Shown in pieces: positions 1-9,131 of a DNA stretch of 55,774 nt. Under the pieces are notes generated by a model, which was not told the origin of the DNA, did not search any database, and saw only the letters and a program-made list of their open reading frames with translations. Source of the DNA: Parcubacteria group bacterium RIFCSPLOWO2_01_FULL_48_18. Its GTDB lineage: Bacteria > Patescibacteriota > Minisyncoccia > UBA6257 > WO2-01-48-18. Every line of letters begins with the position of its first letter. The stretch's first letter is position 1. The position numbers were made by a program, and so were the translations under genes. The stretch spans positions 1-55,774 of the forward strand of contig MHXH01000026.1 of the NCBI GenBank assembly GCA_001824435.1. The letters run 5' to 3'.

Positions 1-3000
1 GCGAATCCGCTGGGTGGTGTTTTTCCCTACGTCAAGGATCGGGGTATTGGTGGCGGCTTTAAACTCGGCTTCAGATTCATAGCCGTCACGGTTGCGCCAC
101 CGGTAGTGGATTTGGGTGAGATCGGCCGCTGCCACACCTGCCGCAATCGTAGCCGAGGCGTAGATGGAATAGGTATTGATCGCGGTTCCCGCGTTCGTAA
201 CCCTGAAATAATAGGTCTGCCCGTTAATCGCGGTTGTGGTTGCGGTGATGGAGTATTCGAGTTCGGTGAAGGTGTCGCCGCTTAGAGAGATAGAGGGAAT
301 TTGCGCCCCGTCGTCTTTGATTTCGCCTGCGGTAAAAGCGGCGGCTTCGTTGAAGAGACCCAAATTGTCGGTGGTTGAAGGACACATCATTGAGCAATCG
401 ATATACGTTGAATCTTTCATCACCCAATGCGCGCTTGCGGCTCCTACTTGCGTCCATGTAGATGCCCCGCTTGAGGTCGCATACTCAAGCCGGAGCGCGG
501 ATGAGGTTGCCGCATCCCCTTCATTTGAAACCTCGAGCCGGAGGCGCTGGGTGGTTTGTTTTGCGACATCGGTGATGGGAGTGTCTTCGTCGGCGGCGAA
601 GGTGGCGCCACCACCTACCGTATCCTTTTCATAATTGACCACTATATAAGCCTGGGTCACGTAGATTGTGCCTAGCCACGAACCACCTAACTGTGTTGAT
701 AGAAAACCAAGTTCAAGATTCGTAATATCGCTCCATGTCCATGGTAGACCGTTGGAAGGATTCGTGGCCCACACATTGGAACTGCTGGTATAAGTTGCGT
801 CTGGAGTAATATTAGAACCGCTATACGCCGTTCCGCCAATAACAAGCTGTGGCGTAATCCGCTCTGAATCCGTTTGACGACTCGTGATCACAAGCATTAC
901 TTTATTAATCGTGCCGGTGCTTGCCGCATCGGGGTTTTCTATATTAAAACTCGACTGCACGTTGTCCGCAGACGCACACGCGCCGGTGCTTGACGAATCA
1001 TGACTTGCGACAGGATCATCAATATCGCTATACAACCCGGTCCCAGAGCACGATTCATTGATACCCCGCGCCCAACCACTGAATGTTCCTGAAGCGTTTG
1101 GCACGAAAGAGCTTTCGGTGGTGATAAAATCTGATAAGGTCCATTTTTCGAAACGCAATTTGAAATCAACAGATGGAGAGCTGTCGTAATCCGTTGATCC
1201 CACCGCATAAAATTTCCTTCCTGACGAATCAATGACCATTTCATGTATCGTGCCGCTGCTATTGGTTGTGGTGGAAAATTTTATCGAACCATCTGAATAG
1301 AAACGTCTATCAAAAGTCCAATTTTTTCCAACAGATCCGCCTGTATACACAGTTTCGGTCACGGGATCCACTATTACATCCCACGTCCTTTCAAAACCCC
1401 CAGCTAAATCGTCGCCCAAAGTATAAACCATCGCCCCGTCTGAAAGTTTATGCCTGCCCAACTCCCAACGGTCATTAACCCCGCTCAAATAAGCTGTGAA
1501 AAATAGTGCATCTTTTGACCCATCAATTCCTACTCCAGTAGGACCCTCTGAAGAAAGCATTACGTCGGCTCCATATACAAAGGAAAGGTCTGAGAGATTG
1601 CGCTTTTCTATCCGAGTTTCATTGGACAATATTTCTCCCACTAAATACATTGTGCCGCTTGCGACATCGATTTTCATATCCCATATTTCGTCAGTACTGG
1701 TGGTGCCCTGATCGGATGTCGTAGCGGTTACAAGAGACCCATCGGAAAGGTTACGCTTTTCAATACGCCATCTGGCACTGCTAAGGACGCGATCGTACCC
1801 TCCTAAATACATCACTCCTGCATTAACATCAAGGGCAATTGATCGAATCGCATCGGTACTCGTCGAAGGATTCGTCGTTGTTGCCCACACGAGCGACCCG
1901 TCGGAGAGATTTCGTTTCTCAATGCGCCACTCTCTATCCCCAGGAAAATTATCGTAGCCTCCTATGTACATCACGCTACTTGCAACATCCAGAGCAACAC
2001 TTCTGGCTAAATCCGGGCCTGAACTATAATTTACGGAGGTTGCATAAATAAGCGAACCGTCGGAGAGATTACGTTTCTCTAGATACCATTTCGAATCGGT
2101 TGTTCCGCTTGCGAACCCAACCGCATAGAGTGCTCCTCCGGAAACATCAAGCGCAACACCCCATGCCTCATCACCTGCAATAGTTGGATCGCTCGTGGTT
2201 GCCCACATCAAAGAAGAAAGCTGACCGCCACCACCACCTCCGCCCTCTCCCCCGTCATCATTCCTCCACCGGTAGTGGATTTGGGTGAGATCGGCCGCTG
2301 CCACACCTGCCGCAATCGTCGCCGAAGCATAGATGGAATAAGAGTTGAGGGCGGTTCCGGAGTTAGTAACTCTGAAATAGTAAGTCTGCCCGTCAATCGC
2401 GGTTGAGGTGGCGGCAATGGAGTATTCGAGTTCGGTGAAGGTATCGCCGTTCAGCGAGATGGAAGCGGTCTGTGCTCCTGTATCTTTCACCTGGCCTGCG
2501 GTGAAGGTAGTGGCTTCGTTGAAGAGGCCGAAGTTGTCCGTTGTTGGATCGCCGTCGGTAAGATACGTTGAATCTTTCATTACCCAATGAGCGGTTGTGG
2601 AAGTAGGATTTCCGACTTGCGTATATGTTCCTCCTTGAGAGGTGGCGTACTCAAGCCGGAAAGCGGATGAGGTTGCGACTCCCCCTTCGTTTGAAACCTC
2701 AAGCCGCAGGCGCTGGGTGGTTTGTTTTGCGACATTGGAGATGGGAGTGTCTTCGTCGGCGGCGAAGGTGACGCCAAGGCCTCCGACGGTTGATTTGGCA
2801 AAGAGGAGATCACCGTTTGTGCTATCCTGATGGCCGATAAATATCGTGTTCGCGTCAACGGCATGGAGGGAGGTGTAGAATCCGACATTGCCTGCGGATT
2901 GGACGGTTAAAGTAGTCCAGCTCACGCCGCCGTTCGTAGATTTGGCAAAGAGGAGATCGTCATTTTGGCCATCCAGATGACTGATAAAGATGGTGTTTGA

Positions 3001-6000
3001 GTCAACGGCATGGAGGGAGGTGTAGGAGCCTGTAAGTCCCGCAGAATCAACAGTTAAGGTGGTCCAGCTTGAGCCGCCATTTGTGGATTTAGCGAAGAGA
3101 AGGTCGCCGACGCTACTATTCTGATGGCCGATAAATATCGTGTTCGCGTCAACGGCATGGAGGGAGGTGTAGGCGCCGACATTGCCGGCGGATTGGATGG
3201 TGGAGGTGGTCCAGCTTGTACCGCCATTTGTTGATTTGGCGAACATGAGGTCGGTTGTGCCCCCACCCACGCAGTCGGAATTGCACTGATAACTGATAAA
3301 GAGTGTGCTTGAGTCTGTGGCGGCGATGGAAGTATAGAATCCTGTACCAGCCGCTGAATCAAGGGTGGAAGTGGTCCAGCTTGTACCGCCATTTGTTGAT
3401 TTGGCGAACATGAGGTCGTTTGCGCCCCCGCCCACGCAGCCGGTACTGCACAGATAACTGATAAAGAGTGTGCTTGAGTCAATGGCATGGAGAGAGGAGT
3501 AGTCGCCGACATCGCCTGCGGATTGGACGACGGTGGTGGTCCACGCCGTGCCTCCATTTGTAGATTTTTCAAAATAGAGATCGTTGACGATGCCCATCTT
3601 ATGGCTGATAAAAATAGTGTCGGCATCAACTGCATGAAGGGACGTATAATAACCCATCTCATCACCTGCCGTGTCCACAGTAGATGTGACCCAATTTAAT
3701 CCGCCGTTCGTAGATTTGGCGAGGCGGAGATCGGGACTCCCTCCACAGAAGCCATCCGTTGTACATTGATGACTAATAAAGATGGTACTTGAGTCAGCGG
3801 CGTAAAGAGAAGTATATCCGCCGACCGTAGGATCAGATTGGACGGTTGAGGTGGTCCAGGCGGCGGCATCGTTTTCCGGCCCATCATCATTCCTCCACCG
3901 GTAGTGGATTTGGGTGAGGTTGGGCTGTGGAACCGACGTGCCGACCGTCGCAGAAGCGTACCTGGTATACACAAAAGTGGAGGTAGCCCCTGCATTTGTA
4001 ACCCTAAACCAGTATGTCTGACCATCAATGGCTGTGGAAGTGGCGGCGATAGAATATTCCAGTTCGGTAAATTCGTCCGGACCGAGCGTAAGGCCAACGG
4101 TTTGGGAAGAAGAATCGTGCGCATAGCCGTACACAAACGTCGCTTCCTCGTCGTCCAGTCCTCCAGGAACGTTTGTAGCTCTGTCTCCATTAGCATAATA
4201 GGCGGAGTTGGACATTACCCAATGCGCGGAGGTAGAAGTAGAGCCTCCAACCTGCGTCCACGGCCCCGAAGGGGACTGGGCGTATTCGAGTCTATAGGTT
4301 ATGGCGGCTGTAGAAAAATCTCCTTCGTTTGAAACTTCGAGCCTTAACCGCCGCGGGCTGTAACGATCAAGTCCCGTGATAGAAGTGTCCGTCGCCGCGG
4401 CCCAGGAGGTGTTCCTACTGGAATCACCGAAATATCCGCCGCCAAGCGCAACAAGCGCTTTCTGCTGGCTGACCGCCGCATTCCCGTAAGGACTACTCCC
4501 GGATTTTACATATCGAACATTCCAAGAATTTCCTCCATTGGACGAGGAAGCGAATTTCGTAAATGTGGTGCCGCCTTGCCCGTATGAAACAAAAAGCGTG
4601 GATGTTCCAATGCCGTTGATCGTCGGATCACTAAGGGTCTCGGTGCTCGTTGCCGGCAGCGCGTCGATCGTCGAAGTCGTCCAGTTCTGTCCCCCATTCA
4701 CCGACTTGCCAAAATAAATTGTGCCGTTGGCATAGGAACCGGATCTTGAATATACGATGAAAACGTTGTTGGCGTCTGCCGCGTAGATAGAGCACCACCC
4801 TATTGTATTAAGAGAATCAACGGTATAGTGATCCCAGCTGCCGCCGCCATTTATGGAGCGGGCGAATTTAAACTGGCTCGGGTCAGGGGTGACGTCCGGA
4901 TAGCACGCAAAAACATTGTTCGCATCTACTGCGCGGATATCAAATGCATCCGGAAAATTGCTCAAACCCGCGCTGTAAAATGATGAGGTGGTCCACGAAG
5001 TTCCTCCGTTTATCGACTTCGCAAAGCTGTACTGCGTAACATTACCGCTGTCCTTATAGAGAACGAAGATGGTGTTTTTATCAACGGCGTGGATGGCTGT
5101 AAAGCCTACGGCCAGGTTGTTTGAGGCGACAGTCGTGGTACCGAATGTCAGTCCGCCGTTCGTCGAAGAGGCAAACTTAATCGCCCGTACCGCCGAGTCA
5201 TCGTGATACGCAAAAAAGATGGTGCTTGAATCAACGACATGCATTGATATGTCTTCGTCAAATACCCCGGGATCTATCGAAGTCGATGTTTCCCAGCTAC
5301 CTCCGCCGTCAATTGAGCGCTTGAATAAAGTCGAGGCGCCAAGAATAACGTTTCCATTGTCGGCGGCATAAATCATATCGCCCAGTTGATAGGTAACGCC
5401 GAATGCCGGCGACGGCACAAGATAAAATCCCGTTTCACCCCCATCGTCGTTTCTCCACCGATAGTGAATCTGTGTCGGCCGGACAGGTATTGAGACCGTT
5501 GCGGACGCGTATTTGGCATATGTGGTAATCGGAACGCCGGCATTCGTAAGCCGGAAGTAGTACGCCTGCTGCTCAATCGCGGTGGAGGTCGGAAAGACCG
5601 CAAACTCCACTTCGGTAAACGAACTTGGGGAAAGCGTAATGGCAGCCGTCTGGTTTGAAGTGTCCAGCGCCTGCCCCGCCACAAACACGGAGTTTTCGTT
5701 CGTAAGACCGTAACTATCGGCGGTTGAGGCGCCGTCAACAAAATACGCCGAATCCTTCATAACCCAATGGGCTTGAGACGCCGAAGTGGTGCCGACCGGC
5801 GCCCATCCACCGCCGGTAGACGTAGAATATTCAAGCCTGTACTCCGTAGACGAAGAGGTTTGTGTTCCCTCATTTGACACTTCAATACGCAAACGAGTGC
5901 CGGTGGCGTTAGAAGCAATAAGCGGAGGGGTGTCTTCCGCGGCGTAAAAAGAAGCGCTCGAGGTCGCGGCAAAGCCGTCAGAGGTTTTAATATACCGTAT

Positions 6001-7677
6001 TTGCCTCTCTGTATCCGCCTGATAACCGACAACGATATTAGACGCGTCAATGCCGCTGATTTCAGAAAATTTACCGGAGTCTCCGTAGAGGACGCGAGTA
6101 GATGTGGTCCATGAAGAACCGCCGTCTGCGGACTTTGCAACCATAAGACTTTGCCTTGACTGATCGTAGTAGCTAATGAATATGTTATTCGCATCAGCGG
6201 CGTAAATTGAACTTCTTTGCCCCGTAACAGGCGATGAGTTGTCCACCAGCGAGTTTGTCCACGAACCTCCTCCGTTTGTGGATTTCGCGAACCGCAAGGT
6301 ATTGGTATCCGTATAGCTTACATATATTGTTGAGGTACCAAGCGCGAAAATAGATGGATAGGAGTAGTCGCCCGTGCTAGTATCAATCGATTTAGACGAC
6401 CACGTAGAACTGGAGCCGCCGCTTGTTGAAGACACGAACGTAAGATTCGTTCCTGAAGTTCCGGATGCCGAAACCATGTAGAGCGTTGACAAGTTAACTG
6501 CAAAAAGCGAGGGGTCTTGCGTGCCAGCCCCCGCAACAAACGCCGGGCTACCCCATGTTACGCCGCCATTTGAAGACGAGGCAAAATATTGGCCGCCGGA
6601 ACGATAGTAGCTTACAAAGACCGTTGATGTACCTACCGCGTGCAAGGTGTTATAAAAGCCCGTATTAGAACCGGCGGCGTCAACTATCTTCGCCGTCCAA
6701 GACACGCCGCCGTTCGTTGAATAAGAAACTCGCATGTCTTGAAGATCGTCGTCGTAGCTGGAAATAAAAATCGTGTTTGCGTCCGCAGCAAATATGGAAA
6801 CTGCCTTTTCTGAAGAACCGTCTGCGGTTACGATGCTCCACGTCGCACCGCCATCCGTTGTTTTTGCGAAGTTTACCGGCCCGGAGGCTGTGCTTGAAGA
6901 ATACGCAACGTATATCGTACTCGTACTCACCATATGAACATCAAAGCTGCTGGTAACGTTGGCGATTGCGCCGCCGGCGTCTGTGATCTGCGGCCCGTCA
7001 TCGTTAAGCCACCGATAGTGGACTTGGGTAAGGAAAGTGGAATAATCAATCTCAACGGTAACATAGTCAACGTAAACATCCGCATTGGCGGTTGTTGCAA
7101 GTATGCCGATTGCAACGCCGAAATCGGGGTCTTTCACCCATGCCGGAGTAAGCGAGTTGCCCCATTTATCTGAAGCGCTACCTTTAGTAATTACGGTCAT
7201 GGTATTGGCGAGCGGCACGGCAGTGGAACAATTGTTCGTACCGACTTTTGCCCGCGAGGTGTTAAGCAATTGGCAAAGATCAACCGAGCCGGAGCCCTCT
7301 GTGGAGGCGTACTGTGCGTTTATGCGGACCGTAACGCCATTGATGACGGCGTCGTCAGGAATTGAGCTGAAATCAAAGCCGGTGGCTTTGAGCACATAGG
7401 TTTGGTCGGGACTGTCAAAAGTTGCCGCAGTAACGTTTGCGTTTGCGGCGTCAGCGGCATATATATTTTCAGGCGTGGTCCAACCGTTATCAGACCATGG
7501 GGATTCGGAAACGCTTGTGCCGAGAGTCGGGTATACCTGACCCGTGGTAGCGGCGTGGGATTCTGAAGAAAAGAAAAGCAAGAAAGCGAAAGAGCATAAA
7601 AGCAGGAAAGCAAGAAAAGCAAAGAGCCGATATCGATGGATACTGGTTGATAGTGATTGATGCTGGTTGATGCTCAT
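1..7677 (-). CDS. Giant secreted beta-repeat surface protein (C-terminus outside window)
   Basis: One frame stays open for 2,559 codons from the ATG at 7677 to the left edge, so the stop and C-terminus are not seen. Residues about 17-43 form a signal peptide (hydrophobic core AFLAFLLLCSFAFLLFFS, likely cut after SHA). The body is almost entirely Ser/Thr/Gly-rich beta-repeat sequence. Five copies of the module T-Q-x-H-Y-R-W-x-N-x-D-G occur, with the Trp near residues 223, 741, 1261, 1804 and 2527. Each copy is preceded by a conserved beta-sandwich unit (E-D-T-P, R-L-R-I/L-E-V-S-N-E-G, H-W-V-M-K-D-S). Between modules lie Asp-box-like repeats (A-K-S-T-N-G-G-x-S-W-T) and a block of E-K-R-N-L-S-D-G-S-L repeats, both expected to fold as beta-propellers. 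Such proteins are typical of Parcubacteria surfaces. A role in adhesion or host contact is inference; no catalytic motif is visible. Confidence 0.9.
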   Translation of the reverse strand, partial: MSINQHQSLSTSIHRYRLFAFLAFLLLCSFAFLLFFSSESHAATTGQVYPTLGTSVSESPWSDNGWTTPENIYAADAANANVTAATFDSPDQTYVLKATGFDFSSIPDDAVINGVTVRINAQYASTEGSGSVDLCQLLNTSRAKVGTNNCSTAVPLANTMTVITKGSASDKWGNSLTPAWVKDPDFGVAIGILATTANADVYVDYVTVEIDYSTFLTQVHYRWLNDDGPQITDAGGAIANVTSSFDVHMVSTSTIYVAYSSSTASGPVNFAKTTDGGATWSIVTADGSSEKAVSIFAADANTIFISSYDDDLQDMRVSYSTNGGVSWTAKIVDAAGSNTGFYNTLHAVGTSTVFVSYYRSGGQYFASSSNGGVTWGSPAFVAGAGTQDPSLFAVNLSTLYMVSASGTSGTNLTFVSSTSGGSSSTWSSKSIDTSTGDYSYPSIFALGTSTIYVSYTDTNTLRFAKSTNGGGSWTNSLVDNSSPVTGQRSSIYAADANNIFISYYDQSRQSLMVAKSADGGSSWTTSTRVLYGDSGKFSEISGIDASNIVVGYQADTERQIRYIKTSDGFAATSSASFYAAEDTPPLIASNATGTRLRIEVSNEGTQTSSSTEYRLEYSTSTGGGWAPVGTTSASQAHWVMKDSAYFVDGASTADSYGLTNENSVFVAGQALDTSNQTAAITLSPSSFTEVEFAVFPTSTAIEQQAYYFRLTNAGVPITTYAKYASATVSIPVRPTQIHYRWRNDDGGETGFYLVPSPAFGVTYQLGDMIYAADNGNVILGASTLFKRSIDGGGSWETSTSIDPGVFDEDISMHVVDSSTIFFAYHDDSAVRAIKFASSTNGGLTFGTTTVASNNLAVGFTAIHAVDKNTIFVLYKDSGNVTQYSFAKSINGGTSWTTSSFYSAGLSNFPDAFDIRAVDANNVFACYPDVTPDPSQFKFARSINGGGSWDHYTVDSLNTIGWCSIYAADANNVFIVYSRSGSYANGTIYFGKSVNGGQNWTTSTIDALPATSTETLSDPTINGIGTSTLFVSYGQGGTTFTKFASSSNGGNSWNVRYVKSGSSPYGNAAVSQQKALVALGGGYFGDSSRNTSWAAATDTSITGLDRYSPRRLRLEVSNEGDFSTAAITYRLEYAQSPSGPWTQVGGSTSTSAHWVMSNSAYYANGDRATNVPGGLDDEEATFVYGYAHDSSSQTVGLTLGPDEFTELEYSIAATSTAIDGQTYWFRVTNAGATSTFVYTRYASATVGTSVPQPNLTQIHYRWRNDDGPENDAAAWTTSTVQSDPTVGGYTSLYAADSSTIFISHQCTTDGFCGGSPDLRLAKSTNGGLNWVTSTVDTAGDEMGYYTSLHAVDADTIFISHKMGIVNDLYFEKSTNGGTAWTTTVVQSAGDVGDYSSLHAIDSSTLFISYLCSTGCVGGGANDLMFAKSTNGGTSWTTSTLDSAAGTGFYTSIAATDSSTLFISYQCNSDCVGGGTTDLMFAKSTNGGTSWTTSTIQSAGNVGAYTSLHAVDANTIFIGHQNSSVGDLLFAKSTNGGSSWTTLTVDSAGLTGSYTSLHAVDSNTIFISHLDGQNDDLLFAKSTNGGVSWTTLTVQSAGNVGFYTSLHAVDANTIFIGHQDSTNGDLLFAKSTVGGLGVTFAADEDTPISNVAKQTTQRLRLEVSNEGGVATSSAFRLEYATSQGGTYTQVGNPTSTTAHWVMKDSTYLTDGDPTTDNFGLFNEATTFTAGQVKDTGAQTASISLNGDTFTELEYSIAATSTAIDGQTYYFRVTNSGTALNSYSIYASATIAAGVAAADLTQIHYRWRNDDGGEGGGGGGGQLSSLMWATTSDPTIAGDEAWGVALDVSGGALYAVGFASGTTDSKWYLEKRNLSDGSLIYATSVNYSSGPDLARSVALDVASSVMYIGGYDNFPGDREWRIEKRNLSDGSLVWATTTNPSTSTDAIRSIALDVNAGVMYLGGYDRVLSSARWRIEKRNLSDGSLVTATTSDQGTTSTDEIWDMKIDVASGTMYLVGEILSNETRIEKRNLSDLSFVYGADVMLSSEGPTGVGIDGSKDALFFTAYLSGVNDRWELGRHKLSDGAMVYTLGDDLAGGFERTWDVIVDPVTETVYTGGSVGKNWTFDRRFYSDGSIKFSTTTNSSGTIHEMVIDSSGRKFYAVGSTDYDSSPSVDFKLRFEKWTLSDFITTESSFVPNASGTFSGWARGINESCSGTGLYSDIDDPVASHDSSSTGACASADNVQSSFNIENPDAASTGTINKVMLVITSRQTDSERITPQLVIGGTAYSGSNITPDATYTSSSNVWATNPSNGLPWTWSDITNLELGFLSTQLGGSWLGTIYVTQAYIVVNYEKDTVGGGATFAADEDTPITDVAKQTTQRLRLEVSNEGDAATSSALRLEYATSSGASTWTQVGAASAHWVMKDSTYIDCSMMCPSTTDNLGLFNEAAAFTAGEIKDDGAQIPSISLSGDTFTELEYSITATTTAINGQTYYFRVTNAGTAINTYSIYASATIAAGVAAADLTQIHYRWRNRDGYESEAEFKAATNTPILDVGKNTTQRIR
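1580..2210 (-). repeat. In-gene repeat encoding E-K-R-N-L-S-D-G-S-L propeller blades
   Basis: Four or more units of roughly 150 bp inside the giant gene encode the blade signature R-(I/L)-E-K-R-N-L-S-D-G-S-L followed by V-A-L-D-V-x-x-x-x-M-Y-x-G-G. The spacing of about 50 residues and the G-G-Y-D turn suggest a beta-propeller. The Asp-box repeats elsewhere in the protein are a different family. Confidence 0.75.
2788..3735 (-). repeat. In-gene tandem Asp-box-like repeats of about 146-166 bp
   Basis: At least six consecutive units encode L-x-F-A-K-S-T-N-G-G-x-S-W-T-T-x-T-(I/V)-x-S-A-G followed by Y-T-S-(L/I)-x-A-x-D-(A/S)-(N/S)-T-(I/L)-F-I. The DNA itself is well conserved between neighbours: the stretches around 3220 and 3386 are nearly identical. 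This points to recent tandem duplication or gene conversion. S-x-N-G-G-x-S-W is an Asp-box/BNR-type motif. Confidence 0.8.
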
Positions 7678-7699
7678 TGTATCTTAATTCTTAAACTAT

Positions 7700-7714
7700 G
7701 GACGTCGGACGTCC
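7700..7714. repeat. Inverted repeat GGACGTC-G-GACGTCC, copy 1
   Basis: A perfect 7-bp inverted repeat around a single base, followed by TTATTTT. It lies 23 bases upstream of the giant gene's start codon, in its 5' untranslated or promoter region. The identical 22-base block recurs about 97 bases away. It could be an operator-like dyad or a small dispersed repeat. Confidence 0.6.
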
Positions 7715-7796
7715 TTATTTTGATTTTGATGTTAATGCTTTCTTATTGCCTCCACCACGGCGAATTGATCGAAATATCGCACCATTTTTAATATAC

Positions 7797-7811
7797 GGAC
7801 GTCGGACGTCC
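7797..7811. repeat. Inverted repeat GGACGTC-G-GACGTCC, copy 2
   Basis: Identical to the copy at 7700-7714, including the following TTATTTT. It lies between the 123-residue membrane protein gene and the giant gene. No other gene or clear promoter is seen in this 171-base spacer. Confidence 0.6.
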
Positions 7812-7848
7812 TTATTTTATATTCATTTTGGTATTTAGAATATCCGAC

Positions 7849-8220
7849 TTAGACTCCAGAACTAGCTAAAACAATCTCAAAAATAAGAGAAAGTACGATG
7901 ACGGCTCCGTACAACCATAGCGGCCACGAGAGTTGTTTTGACGAATGGGTAGAAACGGTTTTGTGAGATGCAAACAGCCGCCATAGCACATACGGTAAAA
8001 CGGGAATAAGGCCGCTTACAGTCGCCACCGACGCCACCACACCAAATCCCGAACGAGGCGGCGGAAGAAGCGTGGAAACGCGAAATGCATATACCGCATT
8101 CGCCATGAACAGTACCGACGCCGCGGCAATACCGGGATATACGGAAATGCCGTCTTTTTGAAGACGGCCGGCATCTGCATATACCAAAAAAGAAAGTACG
8201 AACGGCACTATGAAGCGCAT
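7849..8220 (-). CDS. Small multi-pass membrane protein, unknown function
   Basis: A 123-residue protein with about four hydrophobic segments (near residues 1-15, 28-47, 60-83 and 99-120) and no charged catalytic cluster. It lies 11 bases downstream of the lemA-like gene on the same strand, so the two are probably co-transcribed. I do not recognise the family. Co-occurrence with LemA suggests an envelope role, which is inference from context only. Confidence 0.7.
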   Translation of the reverse strand: MRFIVPFVLSFLVYADAGRLQKDGISVYPGIAAASVLFMANAVYAFRVSTLLPPPRSGFGVVASVATVSGLIPVLPYVLWRLFASHKTVSTHSSKQLSWPLWLYGAVIVLSLIFEIVLASSGV

Positions 8221-8231
8221 ATTCTGAAATT

Positions 8232-8789
8232 CTAAAACTTCACCTTTACGGCTTCCCGCTCTTGAGGCGCCTCGTCCAAATCGAAAAATTCTTCTTCCTT
8301 GAACTTGAAGGCGTCGGCGATGAATTTTGAAGGCACCGTATCCACCATCGTGTTGTAATCTCTCACCGTGCCGTTGTAAAACCTGCGGCTCGCTTGGATT
8401 TTATTTTCCGTATCCGCAACTTCTCGCTGAAGATCGAGAAAATTCGCGTTCGCCTTCAAATCCGGATAATTCTCCGATACCGCAAAAAGGGTCTTCAGGG
8501 TATTCGAAAGCATATTCTCTGCCTGCGCTTTATCGTGCCGCGTACCCGCACCCATCGCGCGCGAACGCGCTTCAGTAACATTCTCAAACACCTGCCGCTC
8601 ATGCGTCATATATCCTTTTACCGCCTCAACAAGATTCGGGATCAAATCATACCGGCGCTTCAATTGCACTTCGATATCAGACCATGCCTCTTTCACCCGA
8701 TACCGTAAACGGACAAAACCGTTATACGCATAAACGCCCCATGCAATCAGGGCTCCGACGACGATTAAAATAATATAGAATGGATTCAT
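8232..8789 (-). CDS. lemA: LemA family protein
   Basis: A 185-residue protein with an N-terminal membrane anchor (residues 4-24) followed by the hallmark LemA helix region: Y-N[23 protein letters not shown], then D-L-I-P-N-L-V-E-x-V-K-G-Y. The distal part contains Y-P-D-L-K-A-N and Y-N. Length matches the family (about 180-200). LemA proteins are membrane-anchored helical bundles whose biochemical role is not established. It follows a 97-residue hypothetical gene and precedes the small membrane protein. Confidence 0.93.
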   Translation of the reverse strand: MNPFYIILIVVGALIAWGVYAYNGFVRLRYRVKEAWSDIEVQLKRRYDLIPNLVEAVKGYMTHERQVFENVTEARSRAMGAGTRHDKAQAENMLSNTLKTLFAVSENYPDLKANANFLDLQREVADTENKIQASRRFYNGTVRDYNTMVDTVPSKFIADAFKFKEEEFFDLDEAPQEREAVKVKF

Positions 8790-8815
8790 GGTTTTACGTT
8801 AAACACTATTCAACG

Positions 8816-9109
8816 CTATCCTTCAAAATATTTTGTAATCTCCTCTTCGATGGCATCGATTTGATGCGAATGGATATCGTCCGAAGGATTCTTGCGAAGC
8901 GCCTTGATAACCTTTTCCGCTTCATACCTACTGATGCCGCTTGAGCCAAAATGAGCGTATTGATTGAATACGGCTTTTGCGTACTCTTCCTGCGGCGGCG
9001 TCAAATTCGGCACGCGCCACATAAGTTCTTTCAACCGTTTTGCATACAATCTATCGGGCATACGCGTATCATACCATACTGACGTAATATATTCTCCCCA
9101 GAAAGGCAT
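8816..9109 (-). CDS. Hypothetical 97-residue soluble protein
   Basis: A short, mostly helical, charged protein with no signal peptide and no motif that I recognise. It sits between lysS (22 bases away) and lemA (26 bases away), on the same strand and with no visible terminator, so it probably belongs to the same transcript. The predicted helices near residues 20-45 and 60-95 could form a small helical domain. Confidence 0.65.
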   Translation of the reverse strand: MPFWGEYITSVWYDTRMPDRLYAKRLKELMWRVPNLTPPQEEYAKAVFNQYAHFGSSGISRYEAEKVIKALRKNPSDDIHSHQIDAIEEEITKYFEG

Positions 9110-9131
9110 ATATAGTTTCGCGCAACCTAAT

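Noticed and set aside
3054-3665. 203-codon minus-strand frame inside the giant gene
   Set aside because: It is out of frame with the continuous 2,559-codon reading frame, and its repetitiveness mirrors the Asp-box repeats.
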